Assembly (NCBI GenBank): GCA_905339235.1
Contig: CAJPFG010000027.1
Location: 1-64,000, forward strand
Length of the DNA: 64,000 bases
Origin: Phycisphaerales bacterium
GTDB taxonomy: Bacteria > Planctomycetota > Phycisphaerae > Phycisphaerales > UBA1924
Direction: 5' to 3'
Position 1 is the first letter of the stretch. Each line of letters starts with the position of its first letter. A model generated the notes under the pieces. The model had not been told where the DNA came from. It searched no databases and saw only the letters and a program-made list of their open reading frames with translations. Shown here piece by piece: positions 1-7,741 of the stretch. The position numbers and the translations under genes were made by a program.

Positions 1-99
1 GACGCGGCCCCTCTCCCGCTCCAAACCTCACCCTCTACCCCCCACGAGCATAAAGCAGGAGCCGGCGTGTTGGACGAACAGCAGGCGAAGTACACTTGA
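1..99 (+). CDS. possible C-terminal end of an upstream gene
   Basis: Frame 1 is open from the first base of the window to a TGA at 97-99 and would encode 32 residues ending VLDEQQAKYT. About two thirds of the third positions are G or C, which fits coding sequence in this genome but is not decisive over so short a stretch. No function can be read. The start, if real, lies outside the window. Confidence 0.3.
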   Translation, partial: DAAPLPLQTSPSTPHEHKAGAGVLDEQQAKYT

Positions 100-234
100 A
101 ACCACTCACTCGCGGTGGCTCACCGAATGCAGGCTCGTCAGGGAGGCGTGGTTCGAGTGGAACCTTCGGGCAAGGGCTGGGTGCTTCATCGCGTGAGCGA
201 GGCGGCTTTGCGTGGGGTGGTTTGGCCGAAGACG

Positions 235-442
235 CCCCCTCCGCCTCGCGGACTCGGCACCTCCCCCGCGGGGCGCGGGGGAGGGTGCGGGGAACTGTCC
301 GCCTCGTTTTGCAGACTCGGCACCTCCCCCTTCGGGGAGGACTAACCCCCTCCGCCTCGCAGACTCCGCACCTCCCCCTTCGGTGAAAATTCGCCCCCTC
401 CGCCTCGCAGATTCGGCACCTCCCCCTTCGGGGAGGACTAAC
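235..442. repeat. REP-like intergenic repeat, four ~48-bp units
   Basis: Four imperfect units of about 48 bp follow one another. Each carries CTCCGCCTCGCAGACTCGG, then CACCTCCCC and, in the best copies, the hairpin CCTCCCC-CTTC-GGGGAGG. Unit 1 has a longer G/C insertion and unit 3 has lost the right hairpin arm. Because the period is a multiple of three, long spurious reading frames cross it on both strands. The last unit supplies the TAG stop codon of the HTH gene that follows on the minus strand. Similar hairpin repeats are common as intergenic elements in GC-rich bacteria; no transposase is nearby. The bases 100-234 before it show nothing recognisable. Confidence 0.75.
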
Positions 443-1163
443 GGCCGCGCGTGCGGCGCCCCGTCGACCGCGGCTGGTATTTCTTCCCCGCGGGCCAGGG
501 GGCGTCTTTCCAGGCTCTGCCGACGGAGATTGCCCAGATGGTGCTGTCGCTGAGTCCGAACTGCTCGGCGAGTTGGCCGAAGGTGAGGTCGCCTTTGACG
601 AGCAGGGCCTTGATCTGGACGGCGTCGTCGAAGGTGATGGTGGCGGCGCGGCCGAGGCGCTTGGGCGTGCCGATGGCGCGGAGGTGGGCGCGGAGGCGTT
701 CGGGGCTGGTGCCGATCATCTTGGCGAAGTGGCGGGTGGAGGTGTCCGGGCCGCGGCCGACTTGCGGGGCGATGCGATGGGCGAACGCCCGGATGGCGTA
801 GAACTCGGGCGGGCGCGGCGGGCTCCACGAGCCGGGCTTGCGGCCCTTGACGCCCATGCGGTGGAGAACCTGGCGGACGCCGGAGGCGGTGAGGCTGGGG
901 ACGCGGACGGCGATGTCTTCGGCGGTGAGTTTGTCGCGGGTGTAGAGGCGTTTGATGAGCGCGTTGCGAGCCTGGTGCGCGGCCACGGGCTTGGCGTTCC
1001 AGCCGTTGGGGCGCATGAGGCCGCGGCGGCTGATGATGCGGGCGACGGTGCTGGTGTTGAGGCGCAGGCGCGCGGCGATCTGGGCGCAGGTGAGGCGGTC
1101 GTGCTTGTAGAGGCGGACGATGCGCTGGTCGCGGGCGGCGCGTTGGGCGGGGGAGCGGGGCAT
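438..1163 (-). CDS. triple helix-turn-helix DNA-binding protein
   Basis: This 241-residue basic protein has three helix-turn-helix-like segments: about residues 8-50 (QIAARLRLNTSTVARIISRRG), 62-105 (DIAVRVPSLTASGVRQVL) and 185-220 (QLAEQFGLSDSTIWAISVGRAW). The HTHs resemble those of resolvase and sigma-70 region 4 proteins, but no catalytic domain follows, so a DNA-binding or regulatory role is likely and a transposase is not supported. The ATG at 1163 was chosen because the protein reads well from MPRSPAQR and a TACACT hexamer lies 9 nt upstream; longer starts only add non-conserved sequence. Its stop codon falls inside the adjoining repeat element, so the original C-terminus may have been cut. 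It lies beside a toxin-antitoxin pair in what looks like an accessory patch. Confidence 0.7.
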   Translation of the reverse strand: MPRSPAQRAARDQRIVRLYKHDRLTCAQIAARLRLNTSTVARIISRRGLMRPNGWNAKPVAAHQARNALIKRLYTRDKLTAEDIAVRVPSLTASGVRQVLHRMGVKGRKPGSWSPPRPPEFYAIRAFAHRIAPQVGRGPDTSTRHFAKMIGTSPERLRAHLRAIGTPKRLGRAATITFDDAVQIKALLVKGDLTFGQLAEQFGLSDSTIWAISVGRAWKDAPWPAGKKYQPRSTGRRTRGR

Positions 1164-1172
1164 GGTGCGCTG

Positions 1173-1178
1173 AGTGTA
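1173..1178 (-). promoter_or_regulatory. -10-like TACACT for HTH gene
   Basis: TACACT lies 9 nt before the ATG of the three-HTH gene, consistent with a very short or absent leader as seen for other genes in the window. A TTGCCA is present 19 bp further upstream, a poor spacing for a -35 box. Confidence 0.3.
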
Positions 1179-1274
1179 CCGCGCGGGGGCGTGCCGTTGG
1201 CAAACCGGCGCCGGGCCCTCTGGATCGGTGTGCTGGATCTCTGAGATACGGATCAGAGAGCGCAACCGTGCGCA

Positions 1275-1502
1275 TCACGCGGCGTAACTGCGGACTTCAA
1301 CCTGTGTCCCGGCCTTGGCGGCGCCGTCCGCGACCTCCAACAGCCGCGCGGACACGGCCTCGTCAACGAACTGCTCACCGCAGTTATCGCAGACTCTCGC
1401 GGGGACGGACTTGATGACGAGCGTAAGTTGGCCTCGTTCCAGCGTGACGCTCGTGACGCCGGGGCGAAGGGTCCCGTGTGTGCAGATCGGGCAGGCGCTC
1501 AT
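1275..1502 (-). CDS. YgiT/MqsA-type zinc-finger antitoxin
   Basis: The 75-residue protein has two CxxC pairs (CPIC near residue 4, CDNC near residue 38) followed by the GEQFVDE stretch typical of the YgiT/MqsA N-terminal zinc finger. It is only the zinc-binding half: the C-terminal HTH of full MqsA is missing, as is usual in YgiT-type partners of DUF4258 proteins. It probably neutralises the protein encoded just upstream, with which it overlaps by the 4-nt ATGA. Whether it also binds DNA is unclear because no HTH is present. Confidence 0.8.
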   Translation of the reverse strand: MSACPICTHGTLRPGVTSVTLERGQLTLVIKSVPARVCDNCGEQFVDEAVSARLLEVADGAAKAGTQVEVRSYAA

Positions 1503-1786
1503 GGGTAGATTCTACGCGTAAAAGTCCTGTCCCAAAGGGCAGGGTCGGGCTCATATACCGTCACGACGAATACTTCGTTCTCCGTTGCATTGTCCGCGAG
1601 AACGGCGTGCAGGTGGCGATGTCCGACCTTGAGGTGGACGAGGCGGCTTGGATACGGGCTGTCCTTGGGTCGGTATTCGATGGTCTGGCCTTCCGAAACC
1701 AAGGCTCTCACCTCTTCCATCGAAATACCGCGCTCAAACATCCGCTGGACAGCGTGCACTCGGAGGGTGATCTTCGTATGGTTCAT
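1499..1786 (-). CDS. DUF4258 toxin-like protein
   Basis: The 95-residue protein matches the DUF4258 pattern: an N-terminal helix with H/R (VHAVQRMFERGIS), the EVRALVSEGQTIEYRPKDSPYPS middle and a C-terminal strand VFVVTVYEPDPALW. DUF4258 proteins are commonly paired with YgiT-type zinc fingers and are treated as toxins of the RelE/MqsR-like fold, probably mRNA-directed. The gene is first in the pair and the zinc-finger gene starts within its stop codon, so the two are translationally coupled. Toxin-first order matches mqsR-mqsA. Toxicity is inferred from family and context. Confidence 0.7.
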   Translation of the reverse strand: MNHTKITLRVHAVQRMFERGISMEEVRALVSEGQTIEYRPKDSPYPSRLVHLKVGHRHLHAVLADNATENEVFVVTVYEPDPALWDRTFTRRIYP

Positions 1787-1844
1787 GGCGTCTATATCTG
1801 TCGCCAGTCCGTTCAGTGACGGCAGTGTACGGCGCCTGTCAAGT

Positions 1845-1923
1845 TGACGCTGCCGCGACGTGCGGCCCAGTCGATTGACTTGCTTTCAGTCCCTTGGTCA
1901 CTTGACCACTCCGCCACTCGGCT
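1845..1923 (-). other. tRNA-like remnant
   Basis: Directly behind the icd stop codon the minus strand reads GTGGCGGAGTGGTCAAG, which looks like the D-arm of a serine or leucine tRNA, then an anticodon-arm-like GGACTGAAAGCAAGTC and a GCCGC-ACGTC-GCGGC hairpin where a long variable arm would be. No T-arm with GTTCRA can be found and the acceptor stem does not close. If it is of tRNA origin it is degenerate; it may also be chance. Confidence 0.2.
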
Positions 1924-1925
1924 CT

Positions 1926-3359
1926 TCACATGTGCTTCACCACCGCATCCGCGAACTCCGAGCACTTCAACTTCGTCGCCCCCTCCATCATCCGGTGGAA
2001 GTCGTACGTGACGGTCTTGGCGGTGATCGCGCCGTCCATCCCCTTGATGATCAAATCCGCGGCCTCGATCCACCCCATGTACCGCAGCATCATCTCGCCC
2101 GACAGAATCAGCGAGCCCGGGTTCACCTGGTCCAGGTTCGCGTACTTCGGCGCCGTCCCGTGCGTCGCCTCGAAGATCGCGTGCCCCGTGTGGTAGTTGA
2201 TGTTCGCGCCGGGGGCGATGCCGATGCCGCCCACCTGCGCCGCCAGCGCATCGCTCAAATAGTCCCCATTCAGATTCAGGGTCGCGATGACGTCAAAGTC
2301 CTTCGGCCGCGTCAGCACCTGCTGGAGCGTGATGTCCGCGATCGAGTCCTTGATCAGCAACTTCGACTTCCACTTCCCATCCCCATGACTCGCCCAAAGC
2401 CTCAGCGCCGCCTCCACCTCCTTGACGATCTTGCCGCGCTGGTCCGGGGTCATCATGTCGAACCCCGGATCGATCATCTTCGCATTCGCCTCAGCCGTAA
2501 GCCCCGGCTCTTTCTCCCTGTTCCCCAGAATCCAGGTCTCGCGCTCGGTGACGGTCTCATTGCGGAAATAGGCAGCAGCACACGAATACCCAACATCCTT
2601 GAAAGACCCCTCGGTGTACTTCATTATGTTACCCTTGTGCACCAGCGTGACGCTCTTGCGTTTTTCGCGGAGGGCGTAGGTGATGGCGGCGTGCACGAGG
2701 CGGCCGGAGCCCATCGCGCTGACTGCTTTGAGCCCAAGTCCGACGGTGACGGGGTGGTCCGACGGGTGCTGCTCTTTTTCGTAGTAGGATGCCCACTGGT
2801 TGGTGGCTTCCTTGGTGCCGAAGCGGATTTTTTTGAACTCCTTGGGGAACTCCTTCTCGATGAACGCGAGAACTTTCGCGGCCTCGGGGGTGCCCATGGC
2901 CCACTCGATGCCGGCGTAGATGTCTTCGGTGTTTTCGCGGAAGATCACCATGTCGCAGTCCTGCGGGCGCTTCACCGGGGAGGGCACGCCCTCGAACCAG
3001 CGGACAGGCCGGAGGCAGACGTACAGGTCCAGGATCTGCCGCAGGGCGACGTTCAGCGAGCGGATGCCGCCGCCGACGGGGGTGGTCAGGGGGCCCTTGA
3101 TGCCGACGAGGTACTTCTTGAAGAGTTCGAGCGTGGCTTCGGGGAGCCAGTTGCCGGCTTTGTTGAAGGCCTTTTCACCGGCGAGGACTTCGTGCCAGGT
3201 GATCTTGCGGTCGCCCTTGTAGGCCTTTGCCACGGCCGCGTCGAAGACCTTCACGGATGCCTTCCAGATATCAGGGCCGGTGCCGTCGCCTTCGATGAAG
3301 GGGATGGTGGGGTTGTGGGGGACGTTGAGGCCCTGAGCGGTCATGGTGATGGCGGACAT
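1926..3359 (-). CDS. icd: NADP-dependent isocitrate dehydrogenase
   Basis: Oxidatively decarboxylates isocitrate to 2-oxoglutarate in the TCA cycle, in the cytoplasm. The 477-residue protein follows the E. coli-type enzyme closely: [13 protein letters not shown] near the N-terminus, [13 protein letters not shown] (Ser101 matches the serine phosphorylated by AceK in E. coli), [38 protein letters not shown]-like [19 protein letters not shown] and [12 protein letters not shown]. It is about 60 residues longer than the E. coli enzyme; a stretch around residues 290-340 ([18 protein letters not shown]) is an insertion. The ATG at 3359 (MSAITM) is preferred over an upstream ATG because CTGGAG lies just upstream. 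No aceK is seen nearby. Confidence 0.96.
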   Translation of the reverse strand: MSAITMTAQGLNVPHNPTIPFIEGDGTGPDIWKASVKVFDAAVAKAYKGDRKITWHEVLAGEKAFNKAGNWLPEATLELFKKYLVGIKGPLTTPVGGGIRSLNVALRQILDLYVCLRPVRWFEGVPSPVKRPQDCDMVIFRENTEDIYAGIEWAMGTPEAAKVLAFIEKEFPKEFKKIRFGTKEATNQWASYYEKEQHPSDHPVTVGLGLKAVSAMGSGRLVHAAITYALREKRKSVTLVHKGNIMKYTEGSFKDVGYSCAAAYFRNETVTERETWILGNREKEPGLTAEANAKMIDPGFDMMTPDQRGKIVKEVEAALRLWASHGDGKWKSKLLIKDSIADITLQQVLTRPKDFDVIATLNLNGDYLSDALAAQVGGIGIAPGANINYHTGHAIFEATHGTAPKYANLDQVNPGSLILSGEMMLRYMGWIEAADLIIKGMDGAITAKTVTYDFHRMMEGATKLKCSEFADAVVKHM

Positions 3360-3432
3360 TGGTGCGCTCCAGATGGAAGGGATCGAGCGCAACGTTAGGG
3401 CTTGCGGAGGGGTTTGAGGTTGACAGTGCGCG

Positions 3433-3458
3433 AAAAAAACCCCGCGATTGGGCGGGGT
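3433..3458 (-). terminator. rho-independent terminator of the TPR gene
   Basis: On the minus strand CCCCGC, a 6-nt loop and GCGGGG are followed by seven T residues, just after the end of the TPR protein gene at 3480. Confidence 0.75.
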
Positions 3459-3479
3459 CGCGGGGGTTGGGTTGGGAGT

Positions 3480-4523
3480 TCAGCGCTTGAGTTCCACGGC
3501 CAGGGCGTCGTAGGTTTCGGGCTCGAGGCCGACCTTTTTTGCCTTGTCGAGTTGCGCCAGCGCCACGTCATTGCGGCCTTCGGCGTGCATGAGAGTGCAG
3601 ACCAGCAGCCAGGAGGAGGCGGAGTTAATCTTGTGGGCGTGGGTGACGGCGCGGTTGACCAGGTCGCGGAAGCGGCGGTCGGTGTAGGCGAGGCTGGGGG
3701 GGACGATGGGCTCGTCGGCGAGTTTCGGGTCGGTGCGGTAGGCCTGGCGCATGACGGCCGCGGCGTCGTCGAGGTCCTTGGTTTCGATCAGCGCGAGTGC
3801 GAGGGCGCGCATGGCGCGGGCGTCGTCGGGGCTTTCCCGGAGGTGGCGGCGGAGGGCGGAGACGCCTTCGTCGAAACTGCGGCTTTGGATGGAGGCGATG
3901 CCGACGTCGAGCGAGGTGGGGGGCTCGGTGGGTTGAGCGGTCTGCGGCGCGGCGGGCTGGGCGAGCGGCTGCTCCTGGAAGAACTGTGGGTCGAGCGGGC
4001 CGCGGTCGCGGTAGAGGACGACGGAATCGATGCCGGTGTTCCAGTACGAGCCGTATCGGGGCCAGTAGGGGGTGCCGTAGGCGACGGGGAAGCAGTTCAA
4101 GGGCTGGGCGCAGGTGGAGACGGTGTCGCCGCACGTGGTGCTGGAGAATGTCGGGCCGCCGACATGGAAGCCGACGTTCCACTTTTCGCCGGTGTACTGG
4201 CCGTCAACGGTCAGACCGGAGCCGGAGGTGGTGACGGTGGTGCAGGGGCGTGGCGGGCAGGGGATTGGCCGCGGCGGGCAGTGGCGCGGCGGGATGATGA
4301 CGACCGGCGGCGAGGGGTCCCAGGTTTCGAATCGCTTGGTGCTGAGAAGGTTGATGTTCATGCGGCCGGCGCCGACGCCCCATGTGGGGCCGCTGGGGAT
4401 GAACCGGCGCGGAGGTTGAGACTGTGCTGCGGTTTGGGCCGCGGTTTGGAAGGTGACCTGCGCGAGGAGCGCGGGGGTGCACACGAGGGCGACGAGCGAA
4501 GCCAAGCGGGCTGCGGTGCTCAT
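3480..4523 (-). CDS. exported TPR-repeat protein
   Basis: A 347-residue protein of unknown role. Residues 1-21 form a signal peptide (ARLASLVALVCTPALLAQ). Residues 40-170 are rich in Pro, Cys and aromatic residues (PPRHCPPRPIPCPPRPC) and look surface-exposed or intrinsically disordered. The C-terminal half (about 205-340) has helical TPR-like pairs, for example SLDVGIASIQSRSFDEGVSA and ARAMRALALALIETKDLDDA. TPRs usually mediate protein contacts, so a periplasmic scaffold is plausible. The Cys cluster could bind metal or form disulfides. It stands alone between icd and a lipoprotein gene and has its own terminator. No known family name can be assigned. Confidence 0.75.
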   Translation of the reverse strand: MSTAARLASLVALVCTPALLAQVTFQTAAQTAAQSQPPRRFIPSGPTWGVGAGRMNINLLSTKRFETWDPSPPVVIIPPRHCPPRPIPCPPRPCTTVTTSGSGLTVDGQYTGEKWNVGFHVGGPTFSSTTCGDTVSTCAQPLNCFPVAYGTPYWPRYGSYWNTGIDSVVLYRDRGPLDPQFFQEQPLAQPAAPQTAQPTEPPTSLDVGIASIQSRSFDEGVSALRRHLRESPDDARAMRALALALIETKDLDDAAAVMRQAYRTDPKLADEPIVPPSLAYTDRRFRDLVNRAVTHAHKINSASSWLLVCTLMHAEGRNDVALAQLDKAKKVGLEPETYDALAVELKR

Positions 4524-4722
4524 GGATAACGATTCCGTTGAACGGGGAGGCGTGCGGAAGCCGGGCCGGGATCACCCCCGAATCCGCGGTTCCCGTGGGG
4601 CGCCTCCACCAGTTCTACGAGTGTTGGACGGGCGGGGGTGCGAAGAGTTCCAAAGAAACTGAGCCACCACTAACCCGGTGATTTTGCTGGCACGTCGGCC
4701 CACGAGGGGTGGGAAAGGGCGG

Positions 4723-4728
4723 TATCTT
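4723..4728 (+). promoter_or_regulatory. -10-like TATCTT for lipoprotein gene
   Basis: TATCTT ends 8 nt before the ATG at 4737, leaving room for almost no 5' leader; no convincing Shine-Dalgarno sequence lies between them. Confidence 0.35.
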
Positions 4729-4736
4729 GTCGGTCT

Positions 4737-5354
4737 ATGGAAAGACTCATGGCCTTAGGGATGGGGTTGCTCGTGGCAGGAGCGTTGGGTGGGTGCGGGA
4801 TGATCGGGTCGCCGGGGGCGATGCGGGTGACCTCGCGCGGCCAGGAGCGGGCGGAGTTGCCGCTGAATCTGCCGACGCGGCTGTACGACTCGAAGGACTC
4901 GAACAGCGCGGACTTTTATCTGACGGACCTGCCGCGGGAGGTGTGGATGGGCGGGGCGGACGTGAGCGCGATGTCCGGGGTGATGGTGCACGTGCACATG
5001 TTCATCGCGCCTAAGGCGGGGAAGACGCCGATCGAGACCACGGCGAGCAGCGCGGCGGTGCGGGTGCTGGTGCTGAGCAACGGGGAACTGGGCGTGTACG
5101 GCGGGGGCGGGTTCTTCTCGAAGTCGGGGAGCGCGGGGGAGAAGACGTTCGGGGGCGGGCTGAAGGAAGGGACCGTGCAACTGATCCGGGCGACGGCGGG
5201 GTTTGAGGATCGGCTGGGGCCGGGATACTTCTCGGGATCGATCAGCGCGACCAGGGACCCCGAGCAGACGGCGGCGATGCGGAGGGCGTTCAACTATCTG
5301 GCGTCGTTCGGGACGGTGGTGGGGGAAGAAGAAGACTCGACGCTGGGGCGATGA
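4737..5354 (+). CDS. hypothetical lipoprotein
   Basis: A 205-residue lipoprotein. The N-terminus MERLMALGMGLLVAGALGGC has a typical lipobox (LGGC, Cys20), so it should be lipid-anchored after signal peptidase II cleavage. The remainder is beta-rich with Gly runs (GVYGGGGFFSKSGS) and contains VMVHVHMFIAPKAGKTPIE and AAVRVLVLSNGELGVYG, suggesting a compact domain that reports or stores a value rather than an enzyme. I do not recognise the family. It is monocistronic, convergent with motB. Confidence 0.7.
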   Translation: MERLMALGMGLLVAGALGGCGMIGSPGAMRVTSRGQERAELPLNLPTRLYDSKDSNSADFYLTDLPREVWMGGADVSAMSGVMVHVHMFIAPKAGKTPIETTASSAAVRVLVLSNGELGVYGGGGFFSKSGSAGEKTFGGGLKEGTVQLIRATAGFEDRLGPGYFSGSISATRDPEQTAAMRRAFNYLASFGTVVGEEEDSTLGR

Positions 5355-5382
5355 AGGCGCGGCCGCGATCGAGCCGGCGAGG

Positions 5383-6258
5383 TCAGTGGTCTTCCGGCGC
5401 CGAAGCGGTGGGCTTGGCCGGAGCGGTTTCCTTCGAGGGGTCCGATCCCGGGGGCCGGGCGTAGGGGTCTTCGGGGGCGGTGTCGCTGGTGACGATGACT
5501 TCGACGCGCTGGTTGGCGCGGTCTTCGTCGCGGCCGAAGGCGCGGGGGACGACGCGTTGGGAGTCGCCGCAGGAGACGACGCGGAGCGTGTCCCAGCGGA
5601 CCCCGGATTCGACGAGGGTGGTGGCGACGGTCATGGCGCGCTGGTAGGCGAGTTCGCGGGCGCGGATGGGGTTGCGCATGGCTTCGAAGGGGCCGACGTG
5701 GCCGCGGATCTCAATGATCCAGCGCTGGTCCTTCATTTTGGCGGCGACGGCGGCGAGGGTGGCGCGGCTGTCGGGGGGCACGGCCGCGGACTGGTCGTCG
5801 AAGGGGATCAGGGCGGTGGTGTTGACGACGTTGCCGTTGAGGAGCGATTGGACGGTGGGGTGGGGGCCGGCGACGGAGTCCTGGTCGGCGTCGCCGGTGC
5901 CGCGGCGGAGGATGTAGCGGATGACCATCTGGTCTTCGGGGTTCTTGGACTGGATGTCGATGGGGTTGTTGAAGGCTTCGCGGACGGAGATGACGAACTC
6001 CATCATGGCGTCGGAGTCGCTGCCGCCCATTTTGTCCTCGCCGCCGATGCCGCCCTGGGTGACCTTGGCCATGTTCATGGCGAGGAGGATGACGAAGAAG
6101 CCCATGAGAAGGGCGACGTTGTCGGCGAACGAAATGAGCCATTCGGGGGCGCCCTCGTGGCCTTCCTCGTGACCGCCGCCCCCGCCGTGACCGCCGCCGC
6201 CGTGGCCACCACCGCCGTGGGACTCGCCGCCTTCCTCTTTGTGTTCGTGTTCGGCCAT
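5383..6258 (-). CDS. motB: flagellar motor stator protein MotB-like
   Basis: Stator subunit of a proton-driven motor, anchored in the inner membrane and to peptidoglycan. One transmembrane helix (about residues 41-62, WLISFADNVALLMGFFVILL) carries the essential aspartate (Asp46) in the FAD context of MotB. An OmpA-like peptidoglycan-binding domain occupies about residues 150-260 (IEIRGHVGPFEAMRNPIRARELAYQRA, VVSCGDSQRVV, RANQRVEVIV). The cytoplasmic N-terminus is odd: residues 3-36 are almost only Gly, His and Glu, with three HGGGG units. The C-terminal tail is Pro/Ala/Lys-rich. It is preceded by motA with a 7-nt gap. ExbD/TolR relatives are less likely given the OmpA domain. Confidence 0.9.
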   Translation of the reverse strand: MAEHEHKEEGGESHGGGGHGGGGHGGGGGHEEGHEGAPEWLISFADNVALLMGFFVILLAMNMAKVTQGGIGGEDKMGGSDSDAMMEFVISVREAFNNPIDIQSKNPEDQMVIRYILRRGTGDADQDSVAGPHPTVQSLLNGNVVNTTALIPFDDQSAAVPPDSRATLAAVAAKMKDQRWIIEIRGHVGPFEAMRNPIRARELAYQRAMTVATTLVESGVRWDTLRVVSCGDSQRVVPRAFGRDEDRANQRVEVIVTSDTAPEDPYARPPGSDPSKETAPAKPTASAPEDH

Positions 6259-6265
6259 GGGTCAC

Positions 6266-7045
6266 TCAGGCGGCGCGGAGTTTGGTTCGGACGGCGGCGG
6301 GGATGAAGGCGAGCATTTTTTCTTCGGTGACGCGCGGGTTGTCGCCCGCCTGGATGGAGAGGATGGCCTGGAGCATCATCTCGCGGCTGAGGATTTCCTC
6401 GGAGGATCGCAGGGCGAGTTTGTCGCCGATGGGGCCGGCGATGGCGTTGGCGAGGATGGCGCCGTACATGGTGGCGACGACGGCGATGGCCAGGGCGTGG
6501 CCGAGTTGGCCGATGTCGGCGGTGCCGAGGTTGCCGAAGAGACCGACCTGCCCGACGAGCGTGCCGACCAGGCCGTAGCCGGGGCCGTAGAGCTTCAGCA
6601 GGTCAAAGACTTTCTTGCCGGCCTTGTGGCGCTCCTGCATGGAGGCCAGTTCGATGCGGCAGGTGGTCTCGATGTTGTTGGGCTCGACCCCGTCCACGGC
6701 CATCTTCATGCCGGCCTGGAGGAACGGGTCCTTGATGTTGGGCATCTCGGATTCGAGGGCGAGGATGCCGTCGCGCCGGGCGCGCTCGCTCAACTTGGAA
6801 ATCAGTTTGATGACTTCCTCGGGGGGGAGGCCTTTGTGGAAGAGGAAGCGCTTGATGTACCCGGGGACGCACTTGATGCGCTCCATGGGCATAGCCATGA
6901 AGATCACGCTGATGGAGCCCACGCCGACCATGAGCACGCCTTCCATGGAGAAGAACATGCCGAAGTGCCCGTGGGAGACTTCGTAGAAGACGTAGCCCAG
7001 GGCGGAGATGCCGACGATCAGGCCGATGAGACTGGCTTTGTCCAC
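6266..7045 (-). CDS. motA: flagellar motor stator protein MotA
   Basis: Proton-channel partner of MotB in the inner membrane. The 259-residue protein has MotA hallmarks: two N-terminal transmembrane helices, the cytoplasmic ERARRDGILALE loop, GYGLVGTLVGQVGL as third helix and ATMYGAILANAIAGPIGDKL as fourth, followed by LRSSEEILSREMMLQAILSI. The start is GTG (7045), preceded by AAGAGGTG as ribosome-binding site. It heads a motA-motB operon. No flagellar structural genes lie in the window, so the motor it powers cannot be named from context. Confidence 0.92.
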   Translation of the reverse strand: MDKASLIGLIVGISALGYVFYEVSHGHFGMFFSMEGVLMVGVGSISVIFMAMPMERIKCVPGYIKRFLFHKGLPPEEVIKLISKLSERARRDGILALESEMPNIKDPFLQAGMKMAVDGVEPNNIETTCRIELASMQERHKAGKKVFDLLKLYGPGYGLVGTLVGQVGLFGNLGTADIGQLGHALAIAVVATMYGAILANAIAGPIGDKLALRSSEEILSREMMLQAILSIQAGDNPRVTEEKMLAFIPAAVRTKLRAA

Positions 7046-7205
7046 GCGACACCTCTTGCCCGTCCGGAGCGGCCGGAGGGAGGAACGGTCTGTGGGCCCG
7101 GCGAACGATCGGACCCCGCGATGGAATCGGACCTATCCCGATCGGGCTGAAATGAGGGACTGCGCGGGAGACTCGGACGAGTCCGGGTATGCGGTGTGTG
7201 CGGCC

Positions 7206-7736
7206 TCAGGCCCCGGCGCGGCGGGCAAAGGTGCGGGCTTCTCGGTCTTTCTCGACGCCGGGGAAGGGGAGGGCGCGGCCGTGGGCCACGCAGTAGACGC
7301 CCGGTCCGAGAACTCCCGCGGCGAAGAGGGACTCGGTGAGGTTCTGGAGTGCGTCGGAGCGGGTCATCTCGAAGGGGCGCATGGCGCCCGTCAGGATGAT
7401 GGGCACCCGGGGCTCGGGGAAGCGGGCGTGCAGGGCTTCGCCCGTGAGGGCGAGGGTGTCGGTGCCGTGGAGCACCACGATCCCGGTGCTCTCGGTGACC
7501 AATCCGGGCCCCCCGCCCGCGGCGTGGACGGCATCGGCGATGCGCCGGCGGTCGTCGTCGGTCATGAGCAGGCTGTCCTTGCTCATCAGTTCGATCACGT
7601 TGACACGCGTGTCAACCAGCCGGATGCGGCGGAGCATGCGCGGCAGGACGGAGTGCGTGTTTTCCATGGCGCCGGAAGACTCGTTGAAGGTCTTCTCGAT
7701 GGTGCCGCCGGTGGTGATTAGGGTGAGGTGGCGCAT
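7206..7736 (-). CDS. single-domain asparaginase-like protein
   Basis: A 176-residue protein matching only the N-terminal domain of type I/II L-asparaginases. The catalytic threonine motif LITTGGTIEK lies at residues 5-14 and the second motif STGIVVLHGTDTL near residue 85, followed by PIILTGAMRPFEMTRSDALQNL. The C-terminal domain that completes the usual ~330-residue enzyme is missing; short stand-alone asparaginase-like proteins of this length occur in bacteria. Amidohydrolase activity is plausible but unproven. The ATG at 7736 (MRHLTL) is chosen because everything upstream is translated tandem repeat. It lies 110 bp behind aroA. Confidence 0.8.
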   Translation of the reverse strand: MRHLTLITTGGTIEKTFNESSGAMENTHSVLPRMLRRIRLVDTRVNVIELMSKDSLLMTDDDRRRIADAVHAAGGGPGLVTESTGIVVLHGTDTLALTGEALHARFPEPRVPIILTGAMRPFEMTRSDALQNLTESLFAAGVLGPGVYCVAHGRALPFPGVEKDREARTFARRAGA

Positions 7737-7741
7737 GGGGG

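Noticed and set aside
235..442. CRISPR array
   Set aside because: Units are contiguous, without unique spacers, and no cas genes are in the window. The 7-bp and 8-bp arrays at 7742-7837 are likewise simple tandem repeats.
106..1278. 390-residue minus-strand frame with repeated GGGAESARR units
   Set aside because: It is the translation of the 48-bp intergenic repeat plus an off-frame reading of the HTH gene; no domain, extreme Arg/Pro/His composition.
1..1925. prophage or complete genomic island
   Set aside because: Toxin-antitoxin pair, repeat and tRNA-like remnant are suggestive, but no integrase, phage gene or direct repeat is visible.
1860..3398. 512-residue plus-strand frame opposite icd
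   Set aside because: Antisense shadow caused by GC-biased codon use; Arg/Val/His-rich with no motif. The same holds for the long frames opposite the beta-helix (35853-37529) and the BNR gene (45225-47597).
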